This document shows positions 22,317 through 35,089 of a DNA stretch of 64,000 nucleotides, piece after piece; the first letter of the stretch is position 1, and each line of letters starts with the position of its first letter. The position numbers were made by a program, and so were the translations under genes. The DNA lies in contig JAOWBW010000321.1 in the NCBI GenBank assembly GCA_026119855.1, positions 248,001-312,000 of the forward strand, in the 5' to 3' direction. The stretch is from Campanula takesimana (taxonomy: Eukaryota; Streptophyta; Magnoliopsida; Asterales; Campanulaceae). The notes below the pieces were generated by a model. The model was given only the letters and a program-made list of their open reading frames with translations. It ran no database searches and was not told the origin of the DNA.

Positions 22317-24763
22317 TGTAACGCCCATCCTATTTCTTGTTAAATATTTGACTTACTTGTTAAATACTTGAACTTGCATATTATGTGCTAGTTTTACTTG
22401 GGTTAGTTTCTTAACTGCTTTAGAATATTAAGGTGGTTAAATGTTTAGTTTTGACTTTTGGGTCATTTGTGAAAATTTGATTTTAGGGGCCTTTTTGTTA
22501 AATGTGAAACTTGAGGGGCCTAGGTGTCATTATTGGAAACTTGCAAGTATATCAAGTTGCCTTCTTCTCTGAGAAAGCATTCTCAAACTTTCTTACGCTC
22601 TCTCTGTGAAAAAGAAAAGCTAGGGTTAGGTTTTTACCCTATTCTCGACTCCTCGAGCTTAATTATCCCTTTGTTCTTGATTCTGATCCCGGATAAATAT
22701 TCGTGGCGTTGAATAGAGCGTTCCAGGCCGATCAGAAATTTATTTGGGTAACTTTGAATTTTGACTAGGTAAGTTATTAGCTCCCCCTTGCTTGTAATAA
22801 CATTCATATATGTTATTTCTGATACTTGTGCTTGTCAATTTCGTGTTTGGGATGATGTTTGTGATACTTGTAATTTTGGGACAAAGGGAGTATTATTCCT
22901 CTGTGTAAAATGACGAAAGAACTTGAGAATAATAGTTTAAACATGTTATGCACTTTTAGCAATGGTTAATATGTTAGTAAAAAGTTACTCCTACGCTTGG
23001 GACGGAGAATTTTAGGTCTGGAAAGAAATTTGGTGTTTGCTGAAAATTGTACCAGGCGCCCGCCTGGTGGTCCTTCGAGCGCCCGCCCATTTCATCAGAA
23101 GTTTTCGTTTCAAAAGTGCTCTATTGAGCGGCCGCCCGGTCCATGGTAGGCGCCCGCCCGGTCCCCTGTTTCAACAAAAGTGTTTTAAATCTAAATAGAG
23201 ATGAAAGCTTACCCCTCCTAAGGCATAGAGCATTAGTATAAGATGTCCTAGCAAGTGTATATGTACCTTTTGGGGCATTAGAACTTAGCCTTGAACATGA
23301 TTGCTTATTGAATTAAAATGAGAACTTAAGTATAAGAGTAGTAACTCTTCTTTATGTCTTGAAAGTGCTATGAACAAGCACTAATGTGTTATACTTGTTT
23401 TGAAACCAATGATTGTGCACCTTAGGGGCATTAGAACAAAGTTTTAGACTGGAACATCCTAAGAATAGGATTAGGATTTTGTAAGAGTAAATGTATAACA
23501 CTTATACATGCTTGAATGTCCAAAGATTAGAATTATAACTTGAGTATAAGACAATAAAATCTTGTACATGCCTTGACACCAATACATGTGTATGGTAATG
23601 AACTAGAAAGTGCTATGAACAAGCACTAACTTGTATGAGACATGTTCTTGTTATGTATGTGCAAACATTGCATATAGTTGCTTGATAATAAGGTGACTTC
23701 TTGATTATTTGAAGTATGTTCCTTGTTGAGCTAGTCCACTACTTTTGGATTAGTTCTTCTCCCGTAGTTCACGTAAATACCTACTTGTACCTTCTTGTGT
23801 GAGTCCAGCTGGTTCTCCTTGCTTGTTCGGAAATATATAGGTTCACGCTTATCGCGAGAGCTGGGGCTTAAGTGATAATCGGGTCCCTATGTATTTGCGC
23901 TTGACCCCTTACTACCGACCATAGTAAGGGCATAGCTTCCTTGGTTGGAGCAATACGCCTGACTTAAGTGAATGCTAAACTCTTGAACACCTCGTGAGTC
24001 TTGATCTTGGGAATGACACTGGTTACCAGGTCTTCTGATATATACTGAATAATCAGTTTCTTGTTATTGATCGTGATTGTCAAAGTAATACAAGCTACGA
24101 CAACAATGGTATTCTTGGGAGGAATAAGGAAGGAAGCAATATCCTTTATAACTTGCTTGTTTAGCCTTATGTGCTACTTGATGAGTGGCTTAGCCTCTCA
24201 TATACTTGTTACTTGATGATACTTGATATATGATTACTTGAGTATCTACTTGAATTGCATGATAACATGTCATGTAGTTGCATCTAATAGCTTACTGAGA
24301 TTTATCTCACCCCGTTCCTTGTTTATTTGTTTTCCTTAGATCAAAGGAAGGCTAGTGATAGTGCGCAGTGAGGCTCGACATAGCAAGGAGCTTACTACGC
24401 AGGTGGTTATTCTTTTAGGGCTTGTGTCCTTTTACATTTTGGTGAGGACGATGTATTATGGGTTATGTACTCCTTATTTTTGGGGTAGACAGTCTTGTAT
24501 AGTACTTGTTGTCTCTAGACATCTTGTAATGCCAGCATATATGCTAGGCATGTTTCCGCTGTGTATAATCATGTTTGGTTTAAATTTTCTTGTCTAGAAC
24601 TCGTGGTGTGAGCTATCTTGGCTCCTTACTCTAGAGTATATATATCATGTCAGTTTGTTAAACAGATGTCATCCAGTTTCTTGTTAGTTTCTTGATTCTT
24701 GTTAGTCACGCGCATCCAAGTTCGAGGTTCTATTAGGGGATCCCGGGACCTGGGGGCGTGTCA
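22317..24763 (+). repeat. 5' LTR of the gypsy element
   Basis: TGTAACGCCC at the start and GGGGGCGTGTCA at the end. Small open frames inside (22524, 24355) recur in the 3' LTR at the same offsets and are part of the LTR, not genes. Confidence 0.95.
23052..23168 (+). promoter_or_regulatory. GC-rich GCGCCCGCC block in the gypsy LTR
   Basis: Four related motifs (CAGGCGCCCGCCTGG, GAGCGCCCGCCC, GAGCGGCCGCCCGG, TAGGCGCCCGCCCGG) in AT-rich LTR sequence. The 3' LTR copy is at 30081-30197. No TATA box was clearly recognised just downstream. A regulatory role is inferred. Confidence 0.45.
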
Positions 24764-24766
24764 GGT

Positions 24767-24778
24767 TGGTATCAGAGC
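24767..24778 (+). other. primer-binding site, tRNA-iMet
   Basis: TGGTATCAGAGC, complementary to the 3' end of initiator tRNA-Met, begins three bases after the 5' LTR. Confidence 0.9.
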
Positions 24779-24849
24779 TACCCTGGTTTAGCTACCCTGT
24801 TTAGCTACCTTGGTATGCTCTAAGTCTGGATAGGGTCTATGGCCTAGGT

Positions 24850-27800
24850 ATGGGTGAGTCTTGGGGTGTTATTAACGCTGAGTGTTTACCTACAGGTACA
24901 ATGAGTTCTGAAGGTACAAGTGGTAGTAATCAGCTGAGATCTGTAACTCCTCAAGAAGAGATGGTTGATAATGTGGACTGGGATTATCCTAATCGACTTA
25001 CAAGGTTCTTGAAGTTGAAACCTCGTAGTTTTGACGGGGAATTTGATGCTAAGAAGGCAGAAGAGTGGATTGAAAGTATTGAGAAGATCTTTACAGCCTT
25101 GAGATGTGCAGGTGGTGATAAGGTAACCTTTGCAACCTTTAAACTTGAGAAAGCCGCTGAACATTGGTGGCAAGTGTTGAATAAGAGCTGGGAACTGGAA
25201 GGGGTACCACAGACTTGGGATAATTTTCTTAAAGCATTCAAATCACAGTTTATTCCAACAGTGGTCCAAGACAAAAAAGAGATGGAATTTCTTAATCTGG
25301 AGCAGGGAAGCTTGACAGTGGGGCAATACTCAACCAAGTTCACAGAATTGGCGAGGTATTGTGATCACTTAGTTCCAAATGAAACCAAGAAGGCACAGAG
25401 GTTTGTGAAGGGGTTGAGGACTGAGTATAGGAAACAACTTCTTTCTCTACAGCTTACTAGTTATCATCAATCAGTGGAGAAGGCTTATGCTATTGAAAAT
25501 GACATTGAAGAACACAAGGTGAAGTTGGGAACAACTATGACAGGTCGTGTATCAGAGAAAGCACAGGGATCTGGTTCGAAGGGTGGTAAATCTAGCCGCC
25601 AAGATCGTCGATTCCGACAGCCATCTGAAAGTAAAGGTAGTGTATCAACTGGTTCGAGGACAACAGTCCAAGGTCCCAGGAGAGTATGTGGTTATTGTTC
25701 GAAAGAAGGCCATTCTGAAGAAAAGTGTTGGCTAAAGCAAGGAAGATGTTTATCTTGTGGTGAAACAGGGCACTTTATCAAGAATTGTCTAAAAGGCAAG
25801 GGAAGTCAAGTTGGGGGTACAAGTCAACAGGCCTCAGGTACTAAGAGAGATAGTGGGGGTCGACCAAAAGTTCAGGGTCGCGTGTTTGCTCTAGATCAGC
25901 AGGGTGTAGCTGAGTCTTCTGCGGTCATAGGAGGTACTATATTACTTTCTAGTACGAGAGCGCGAGTCCTGATAGATCCAGGCTCATCTCATTCTCATGT
26001 GGCATCTCATTTTGTGTCGCATTTGCATGTTCTTCCTGATTCTATGCCTTATGTGCTAGAAGTATCTTCCCCTATGGGAGATTGCATGTTTGCTTCTGAG
26101 GTTTACAAGAAATGTGAGGTTCTTGTGGGTGACCATGCCCTTCTTGCTGACCTAGTCGTGTTACCTATAAGGGACTTTGACGTGATTCTTGGCATGGATT
26201 GGCTTTATGTGCATCATGCATCTGTTGATTGTCATAGAAAAGTAGTAACTTTTTCTATCCCTGGTTTGCCTGATTTTACCTTTGAAGGTGATAGGCCTTT
26301 ATGTGCTATACATGTTATTTCTGCTTTAAAAGCTAGAAATTTTTTATCTTGTGGTTCTGTCGGGTATCTCGCATGTGTGCTTGACAAGAGTTTATCTGTT
26401 CCCAAGATGGAAGATATTCCTGTTGTGTCTGAATTTTCAGATGTGTTCTCTTCTAAGTATATCATGCCACCTGATCGAGAGCTTGAGTTCTGTATTGAGT
26501 TATTACCAGGTACAACACCAATCTCTAAAGCACCTTATAGAATGGCTCCAGCTGAGTTGAGGGAGTTGAAAACACAGCTTGAGGAATTGCTTGAAAGTGG
26601 CTTTATCAGACCTAGTGTATCACCTTGGGGTGCACCAGTGTTATTTGTCAGAAAGAAAGATGGGACTCTGCGATTGTGTATTGATTATAGAGATCTTAAT
26701 CAGGTAACTATCAAGAACAAATATCCGTTACCTCATATTGATGACTTGTTTGATCAACTTCAGGGTTCAGTAGTATACTCGAAGCTTGACTTGAGAAGTG
26801 GTTATCATCAGTTGAAAATCAGATTTGAGGATATACCAAAGACAGCTTTCCGTACCAGGTATGGGCATTGTGAGTTTATTGTTATGCCATTTGGTTTGAC
26901 AAATGCTCCAGCTGTATTTATGGATTTGATGAACCATATCTTCAAGCCATATCTTGATTGTTTCGTGGTGGTATTCATTGATGATATTCTTGTGTATTCT
27001 AAATCACGGGCTGAGCATGAGAAACATCTCAGAGTGGTATTGCAAGTTCTTCGTGAGAAACAATTATTTGCAAAATTCAGCAAATGTGATTTCTGGTTAG
27101 AAGAGGTTTCATTCTTGGGACATGTTGTGTCTGCTACTGGTATTGCAGTAGATCCTTCCAAAGTTGAAGCGGTTGTAAACTGGAAAAGGCCAACTACAGT
27201 GACAGAGATCCGTAGTTTCTTGGGCTTGGCTAGTTATTATCGGAGATTTATAGAGGGATTCTCCAAGATTGCTACTCCATTAACTAATTTGACTCGAAAA
27301 TCTAGTTCTTTTGAGTGGAGTGACAAATGTGAAGCAAGTTTTCAAGAGTTGAAAAGGCGCTTGACTACAGCTCCAGTCTTGGCTTTGCCTAGTAGTTTTG
27401 AAAATTTCATGGTTTATACTGATGCTTCTAAAGAAGGATTGGGTTGTGTTCTGATGCAAGATGGCAAGGTAATAGCTTATGCTTCTCGAAAATTATCTCC
27501 TTATGAAAAGAATTATCCTACTCATGATTTAGAGTTGGCTGCGATTATTTTTGCTTTGCATAAATGGAGGCATTACTTGTATGGAACCAAATTTGAAGTT
27601 TTTACCGATCATAAAAGCTTGAAGTACTTGTTTTCTCAGAAAGAACTTAATATGAGACAACGTAGATGGATGGAGAAATTGAAGGATCATGATTGTACTA
27701 TCCTTTATCATCCAGGAAAAGCAAATGTTGTGGCAGATGCACTGAGCAGAAAGACTTATATTTCTTGCTTGATGATTCGTGAATGGAAATTATTAGAAGA

Positions 27801-29310
27801 CTTGTGTGATTGGAGTCCTTGTGAATCAAATCATGGAATTATCCTTGCTAATATAAAGGCTACTTCAGATTTACTCCAACGGATTAAAGAAGCTCAGGTA
27901 ACTGATTCTGAATTGCAGAAAATTATTAGTGGAATGAATGAAGGAAAGCAACCAGATTTTTCTTTCAACAGTGATGGAATTCTTACCTTTCGAGGCCGAG
28001 TTTGTATTCCAATTGATCTTGAGATAAAGAAGAAAGTTCTTGAAGAGTCTCACAAAGCCAAGTATACTATTCATCCTGGAAGCACTAAAATGTACCAAGA
28101 CTTGAAGAAACATTTCTGGTGGAACAACATGAAAAGAGAAATTGCTGAGTATGTGTCCAAATGTTTGACTTGTCAACAAGTAAAAGTGGAACATCAAGGT
28201 CCAGCAGGTTTATTGCAACCATTAGAAATTCTAGAGTGGAAATGGGAGCATATCACGATGGATTTTTTGACTGGTTTGCCACGTACCAGACGAGGCCATG
28301 ATGCTGTTTGGGTTATAGTGGATAGACTGACTAAGTCAGCTCACTTCTTGTCTGTTTCTATGGGATATTCATTGTCTCAGTTGGTATCTTTGTATGTTCA
28401 GGATATTGTTCGACTCCATGGAGTTCCTGTGAGTATTGTATCTGACAGAGATCCTCGTTTTAGTTCTCAATTCTGGCAGGCTCTTCAGGGTGCCATGGGT
28501 ACTAAATTGAATTTCAGTACAGCTTTTCATCCTCAATCTGATGGGCAATCTGAGAGACTTATACAGATTCTCAAGGATATGTTACGTGCTTGTGTTGTGG
28601 ATTTCAAAGGCAGTTGGGATACTCATCTTCCTTTGGCTGAGTTTGCTTATAAAAACAGTTATCAGTCTAGTATTGAAATGGCTCCATATGAAGCTCTTTA
28701 TGGCAGAAAATGTCGATCTCCTATATGCTGAGATGAAGTGGGAGAAGCTAGACTCTTGGGTCCTGAAATGGTTCAACAGTCAGTTGAGAGTGTGAAACTC
28801 ATTCGAGATAGATTGCGCACAGTTCAGAGTAGACAAAAGAGTTATGCAGATCATCGTAGAAGGGATCTTGAATTCCAGGTAGGTGACTTTGTATTCTTGA
28901 AGGTCTCTCCTCGTAGAGGTATAAAGAGATTTGGGAAGAGAGGAAAGTTATCTCCTCGTAATATCGGTCCATTTGAGATTCTTGAAAGAGTTGGGAAATT
29001 GGCTTATAGAGTGGCTTTACCACCTTCTTCATCGGGTATTCATGATGTATTCCATGTATCTATGCTTCGCAAGTATATGGCGGATGAGTCGCATGTTCTT
29101 GAGTATGAGGCTATTCTATTTCAGCCTGATTTGTCTTATGAGGAACAACCTGTTGAAATTCTTGACTGGAAAGAGCAAGTCTTGCGCACCACAAGGATTC
29201 ATATTGTGAAGGTCCTTTGGAGGAATCATGAAATAGAAGAGGCTACTTGAGAAACTGAGAAAGAGATGCGAGATAAATACCCGAGCCTATTTGAAAATTT
29301 TGGTAAGTAA
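24850..29310 (+). pseudogene. Tekay-like gag-pol polyprotein with two TGA breaks
   Basis: One reading frame from ATG 24850 to TAA 29308-29310, broken by TGA at 28729-28731 and 29248-29250. Residue numbers count from 24850. Gag domain about 45-250; two CCHC zinc knuckles (C280-C293 and C300-C313); aspartic protease with D376 (LIDPGSS); reverse transcriptase about 560-740 with catalytic FIDD (D711, D712); RNase H with D858; integrase HHCC zinc domain (H1068, H1075, C1105, C1108) and DD35E core (D1138, D1199, E1235). The first TGA follows the integrase core; the second is inside the chromodomain-like tail (IHIVKVLWRNHEIEEA). Both fall where related elements have tryptophan, so each is one G-to-A change. 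Otherwise open. It acts in replication and integration of the element itself. Confidence 0.9.
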
Positions 29311-29332
29311 AATTCGTGGGCGAATTTTCTTT

Positions 29333-29345
29333 AAGGTGGGGAGGA
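29333..29345 (+). other. polypurine tract
   Basis: AAGGTGGGGAGGA directly abuts the TG of the 3' LTR, the normal plus-strand priming site. Confidence 0.85.
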
Positions 29346-31792
29346 TGTAACGCCCATCCTATTTCTTGTTAAATATTTGACTTACTTGTTAAATACTTGA
29401 ACTTGCATATTATGTGCTAGTTTTACTTGGGTTAATTTCTTAACTGCTTTAGAATATTAAGGTGGTTAAATGTTTAGTTTTGACTTTTAGGTCATTTGTG
29501 AAAATTTGACTTTAGGGGCCTTTTTGTTAAAAGTGAAACTTGAGGGGCCTAGGTGTCATTATTGGAAACTTGCAAGTATATCAAGTTGCCTTCTTCTCTG
29601 AGAAAGCATTCTCAAACTTTCTTACGCTCTCTCTGTGAAAAAGAAAAGCTAGGGTTAGGTTTTTACCCTATTCTCGACTCCTCGAGCTTAATTATCCCTT
29701 TGTTCTTGATTCTGATCCCGGATAAATATTCGTGGCGTTGAATAGAGCGTTCCAGGCCGATCAGAAATTTATTTGGGTAACTTTGAATTTTGACTAGGTA
29801 AGTTATTAGCTCCCCCTTGCTTGTAATAACATTCATATATGTTATTTCTGATACTTGTGCTTGTCAATTTTGTGTTTGGGATGATTTTTGTGATACTTGT
29901 AATTTTGGGACAGAGGGAGTATTGTTCCTCTGTGTAAAATGACGAAAGAACTTGAGAATAATAGTTTAAACATGTTATGCACTTTTAGCAATGGTTAATA
30001 TGTTAGTAAAAAGTTACTCCTACGCTTGGGACGGAGAATTTTAGGTCTGGAAAGAAATTTGGTGTTTGCTGAAAATTGTACCAGGCGCCCGCCTGGTGGT
30101 CCTTCGAGCGCCCGCCCATTTCATCAGAAGTTTTCGTTTCAAAAGTGCTCTATTGAGCGGCCGCCCGGTCCATGGTAGGCGCCCGCCCGGTCCCCTGTTT
30201 CAACAAAAGTGTTTTAAATCTAAATAGAGATGAAAGCTTACCCCTCCTAAGGCATAGAGCCTTAGTATAAGATGTCCTAGCAAGTGTATATGTACCTTTT
30301 GGGGCATTAGAACTTAGCCTTGAACATGAGTGCTTATTGAATTAAAATGAGAACTTAAGTATAAGAGTAGTAACTCTTCTTTATGTCTTGAAAGTGCTAT
30401 AAACAAGCACTAATGTGTTATACTTGTTTTGAAACCAATGATTGTGCACCTTAGGGGCATTAGAACAAAGTTTTAGACGGGAACATCCTAAGAATAGGAT
30501 TAGGATTTTGTAAGAGTAAATGTATAACTCTTATACATGCTTGAATGTCCAAAGATTGGAATTATAACTTGAGTATAAGACAATAAAATCTTGTACATGA
30601 CTTGACACCAATACATGTGTATGGTAATGAACTAGAAAGTGCTATGAACAAGCACTAACTTGTATGAGACATGTTCTTGTTATGTATGTGCAAACATTGC
30701 ATATAGTTGCTTGATAATAAGGTGACTTCTTGATTATTTGAAGTATGTTCCTTGTTGAGCTAGTCCACTACTTTTGGATTAGTTCTTCTCCCGTAGTTCA
30801 AGTAAATACCTACTTGTACCTTCTTGTGTGAGTCCAGCTGGTTCTCCTTGCTTGTTCAGAAATATATAGGTTCACGCTTATCGCGAGAGCTGGGGCTTAA
30901 GTGATAATCGGGTCCCTATGTATTTGCGCTTGACCCCTTACTACCGGCCATAGTAAGGGCATAGCTTCCTTGGTTGGAGCAATACGCCTGACTTAAGTGA
31001 ATGCTAAACTCTTGAACACCTCGTGAGTCTTGATCTTGGGAATGACACTGGTTACCGGGTCTTCTGATATATACTGAATAATCAGTTTCTTGTTATTGAT
31101 CGTGATTATCAAAGTAATACAAGCTACGACAACAATGGTATTCTTGGGAGGAATAAGGAAGGAAGCAATATCCTTTATAACTTGCTTGTTTAGCCTTATG
31201 TGCTACTTGATGAGTGGCTTAGCCTCTCATATACTTGTTACTTGATGATACTTGATATATGATTACTTGAGTATCTACTTGAATTGCATGATAACATGTC
31301 ATGTAGTTGCATCTAATAGCTTACTGAGATTTATCTCACCCCGTTCCTTGTTTATTTGTTTTCCTTAGATCAAAGGAAGGCTAGTGATAGTGCGCAGTGA
31401 GGCTCGACATAGCAGGGAGCTTACTACGCATGTGGTTATTATTTTGGGGCTTGTGTCCTTTTACATTTTGGTAAGGACGATGTATTATGGGTTATGTACT
31501 CCTTATTATTGGGGTAGACAGTCTTGTATAGTACTTGTTGTCTCTAGACATCTTGTAATGCCAGCATATGTGCTAGGCATGTTTCCGCTGTGTATAATCA
31601 TGTTTGGTTTAAATTTTCTTGTCTAGAACTCGTGGTGTGAGCTATCTTGGCTCCTTACTCTAGAGTATATATATCATGTCAGTTTGTTAAACAGATGTCA
31701 TCCAGTTTCTTGTTAGTTTCTTGATTCTTGTTAGTCACGCGCATCCAGGTTCGAGGTTCTATTAGGGGATCCCGGGACCTGGGGGCGTGTCA
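29346..31792 (+). repeat. 3' LTR of the gypsy element
   Basis: Same length as the 5' LTR and about 99% identical by eye; ends GTGTCA before the AATAA duplication. Confidence 0.95.
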
Positions 31793-32101
31793 AATAACAA
31801 TCTCACCACATATATTATCTCTTCCCCAAGAACACACAAACAACACGGTCATGGTCGGGTTGTATAGGATCGCCCCCATGGATCTCCTAGGCCCCCCGGC
31901 CCCCCTCCTAGACACTATTTTGTGGCTCTCTTGTGTATCCTAGCTTTCTCCTATCAAGCACACAATATTCTGGATGAAATCCCCTTTATATAGGTGTAGG
32001 AGAAGTCCTAAATTAATACATGGAAGAAATCTTGTCAAAATAGGAAACTGAGAAAAACTAGGATGTCCCCGACGTGCATGTCCATGCAGTGTTGGCTAAT
32101 T

Positions 32102-32217
32102 GGCCGTGCTTCTCGGCCGAGCGCTATACCTGGAGAGGCCGCGCTCTATTTCCCAACCAAAACAATAGCTTCTGCCGTGTAGTGCACGGCCGTGCTCTTC
32201 CCCCCTGCGCGGCCGAA
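32102..32217 (-). promoter_or_regulatory. four-copy CGGCCG block in the split solo LTR
   Basis: CTCGGCCGAGC, AGGCCGCGCTC, CACGGCCGTGC and GCGCGGCCGAAC: four palindromic GGCC-centred motifs, about 110 bp upstream on the minus strand of TATATAAA (31985-31992). Confidence 0.5.
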
Positions 32218-32694
32218 CAGCCCCTGTTCTGCACCTTCTCGATTTCTTTTTCCTTTTTGACTTCTCCTTGATCTCCACTAACCCCCCTATGATTTAGACT
32301 CCTTTTCTCCCTCCGTCTCCTCATGATTTTAGGACTCCAATCCCAACATATTACTTAGAACTGGTGGCCATGTGGTGGTGTAAATGGTGTTGTTATTGGT
32401 GGTGGTGCTAGTGTTAGTGGGTGGAGATGACATAAGAGATAATTAGCTAAACATACACTGTGTTTGGTAAATATGATTGATGAAATAATGGAAAATATAT
32501 TTTTCTTTTAATTTAGGGGGTAGACAATTTGATTTTCAAAGAAGCTTGTTTAATTATTTGTCCACATTGTTAACGTCCATCCATTTTTTTAACGGACATC
32601 CAAAACCACCCCCATATTGCCACAAACAGTGAAAACAATGAATTAAATTGCCAAAATTGGAACATTGAGACTAACATTGCAATTTGCGTACATA

Positions 32695-33010
32695 AAAATG
32701 CTTGATCAAATTCGATTATCTCTTCAAAACTGAACTCCTGATCCCATGTCAAGTCGCATGAGAAGTTTGGAAATAATTTTAAGATGGAACGGGAATGCTC
32801 AAAATGACATAACTCGATTAAAAATAGGCGAAAAATATCATTTAGCCCTGATCATAATGAAAACTACCATCAAGGATATGGAATTTCAAATACTACCACC
32901 TAGTCACGATTTATTAAAGGACACTCATGTCATTACTAAATGACGCGATTACATGAGTGTCACTCTCTACTCATCATGTCACTTTCTCTTTCCAACCAAG
33001 ATGACCCCCT
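32695..33010. other. no gene recognised
   Basis: AT-rich flank between the MULE-like inverted repeat and the next LTR. The 65-codon open frame at 32746 has no recognisable features. Confidence 0.35.
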
Positions 33011-34541
33011 TGTTGGTGTGTATGCCCTAGGCACGTTATTATAACGATGTTTTGCTATCATTTTATTCATTATATAAAGAGATGTTTAGATTATTATTGA
33101 TGTTACATATTTTGTTAATATTAATCTTCGTCCCTAGTACTTATGAAGAACTAGTATAAGTTTAATAGATGATCATGTGATGATCATGTGTATATGATAC
33201 AGTTAAACTTATGGGTATGTGTTGGTGAACATATACTGGACATGACCCACCTATGAGATTTATGTCATGGTCATAGGTCATAGGTCATAGTTAAATCTCA
33301 TATAGTTAATATCATTGATATCCTTTGACATGAGATTATTACAGTCTTCCACGTGATGAACATTATGTTTGAGTCATTCTAATATTAGTCTTAACCAGGT
33401 ACCGATAAGAAATATGATTGGCATAATCGGAATCATGGAGAGAAGAGTAATAAGTCAATATTGGATTTGTCCCTCTTCGTGAGAGATGTCAAGCTTTGGT
33501 CACTCGATGATAGTGTTGATAAAAGTGTATGACCATACCCAACTGAATTGATGAGATCAATCTCATTTGAATCAATCAACATATTCGGGATCGAGAAAAG
33601 TATTGAAAAAATTGATTGCGGTATACAAACTATGATGACTTACGTTCAATGACATCACGGACAAAGGGATTGTGATATACAAACTATGATGGATTCACGA
33701 ACTTTGACAAGTTATATTAATTGGTTAGTCATGATGGCTTGCTAGAGTCCTCTCATGATATATAAGGTTAAAATGATTTTAATCTTATTGCCAACTTAAT
33801 ATAATCATATGGGATCATACACAAAGAATGAATTCGAAAAGGGCCAAAATTGGAATTTTGGAAAGTCTTAAAATCAGATTTTAAGAAAATTCGAAAACAG
33901 GTCCAGCATCAGAGGTTCAGGCAGACCAAGTAAAGGACACGGTCGGACCCCTAGGTGAGATCCGTACAGACCATGGTCTATACCCGGTCGGACATATGGT
34001 GGTCCGGTCGGACCTAGTTGGTGCACCGGGCGGACCTTTTGTTTCCTGATCCTTCCAGACTTTTGACATCTGAGTTTTGAAGGGAATTTGACTTAAAATC
34101 CTAAACTAGTTGGGATCTAAAAGTATAAATACCTCTCTGAAAGCCCTAAGTCATATATGATTATTGAAATCAATATTGAGAGCCTCCAAGAGAGAAAAAA
34201 CTAGTCTTCTTCTTCCTCAAGAATAAGAACCCTAGTTTTCATATAGCCTTCATAATAGAAATTGGTTCTATTGGATCTAGCGAATCCAGATCCAGAAATT
34301 TGTTCTAGATATTCGTTCGCGAGTGGATACACATAGAGGACGTTGATCTCAACACTTTCAAGTTCGTGATCTTGTGATTGGAAGCGTGTTCCTGCGATCG
34401 TGTTTTAAAGGCGCGAAGAACAAGAAGATCCACCGAAGAAATTGAAAGCATCGCTACGGTTATTATTAATTTAATCATCTTGAATGAATCTAGGCTTTTG
34501 AGTTTTATTTTCCGCTGTGCATGATTGCTCAAAACCCAACA
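33011..34541 (+). repeat. 5' LTR (copia type) with following primer site, element truncated
   Basis: TGTTGGTGTGTATGCCCTAGG at 33011, CTCAAAACCCAACA ending at 34541, then GTGGTATCAGAGCCCC, a tRNA-Met primer site (34543 on). It belongs to the same family as the solo LTRs at 7948 and 37677. No matching 3' LTR or duplication was found, so the element has lost its downstream part. Confidence 0.75.
33938..34037 (+). promoter_or_regulatory. four-copy CCGGTCGGACC block upstream of TATA
   Basis: Four copies of CCGG(T/G)CGGACC-like motifs, about 90 bp upstream of TATAAATA (34124-34131). Confidence 0.5.
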
Positions 34542-35089
34542 GTGGTATCAGAGCCCCGTTCATCATGGTTATCTTAATAATATCACGATAATACTATGAT
34601 TTGATTATATGTGTTAGCATGATATAATTTTGATTTTTGATTGTTATGTGATTTCTTGATGTTTGATGAAACATTTTTGTGCAATATTTATGATGATCAT
34701 AATTTGTTTATGTGGGATCTTGAATTGCGTTATTAATTTGATTAATATCTTCCATGAGATTGTTGAATTTTAATTTGATTAATATGTTGATAATCTTAGA
34801 TTTATGAATAATTGGTTATATTAGGGTTTTGATGAACATGATGATTTGATCATCATGAACACCAAATCCTTATTGAATATGGAAAAGCAATTTAGTGTGA
34901 CAATTTTGGGACTTTGAATCTGGGCAAAACGTGGTACTTGACCGAATGGTTCGGCCAAGTAGATTATTTTGTGTGTATGTTTTTGAATCACAATGGTAAA
35001 TATTTGAGTTGAATTTAATTGTCAGATGACTGGTTTTAAAAACCGTGTTTCCTGAAGATGCCAGCTCCGACTAACAACCACATTGGAAA
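34542..35089 (+). repeat. truncated interior after the primer site
   Basis: AT-rich leader similar in style to the interior at 9746, including a shared ACCGTGTTTCCTGAA word near 35040. No gag frame. Confidence 0.45.

Larger units (their letters stand above)
22317..31792 (+). mobile_element. Ty3/gypsy retrotransposon, Tekay/Del-like chromovirus
   Basis: A complete 9,476-bp element with perfect 5-bp duplication AATAA (22312-22316 and 31793-31797). The two LTRs are each 2,447 bp. Order: tRNA-Met primer site, one gag-protease-RT-RNaseH-integrase-chromodomain frame, polypurine tract. By eye the LTRs differ at about 28 positions (about 1.1%) with no net length change, so the insertion is young. 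Two in-frame TGA codons break the polyprotein. Lineage is judged from domain order, LTR length and the chromodomain-like tail. Confidence 0.93.
22082..32348 (-). mobile_element. solo LTR split by the gypsy element
   Basis: TGTTGGGGAATTGGGGG at 22082 and CCAATCCCAACA ending at 32348 are flanked by TATTA (22077-22081 and 32349-32353). Removing the gypsy element and its duplication leaves about 786 bp with no interior: a solo copia-type LTR. Orientation is taken as minus, because TATATAAA reads on that strand at 31985-31992. Confidence 0.8.
21496..32694. mobile_element. long-inverted-repeat (Mutator-like) element, outer layer of the nest
   Basis: About 125 bp at 21496-21620 (AATTGCAATGTTAGTCCCAA ... 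GGATGTCCGTTAAAAAATGG) recurs inverted at 32570-32694. Long inverted ends of this wording are typical of plant MULEs. The interior holds only a solo LTR and the gypsy element nested in it. No matching 9-bp duplication was found, so the ends are approximate. Confidence 0.5.

Noticed and set aside
22870..23015. GGGACAAAGGGAGTA and GGGACGGAG words inside the gypsy LTR as a captured MITE
   Set aside because: The words point the wrong way for a single bounded MITE and no TA-flanked pair could be set; they occur in both LTRs, so any capture was ancient.
28729..29250. TGA codons as programmed readthrough or recoding
   Set aside because: No conserved readthrough context was recognised and both sit at usual Trp positions; simple mutation is more economical.
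22524..31626. Small open frames at 22524, 24355, 29553 and 31384 that occur twice
   Set aside because: They lie at equal offsets in the two gypsy LTRs and are repeat sequence, not genes.
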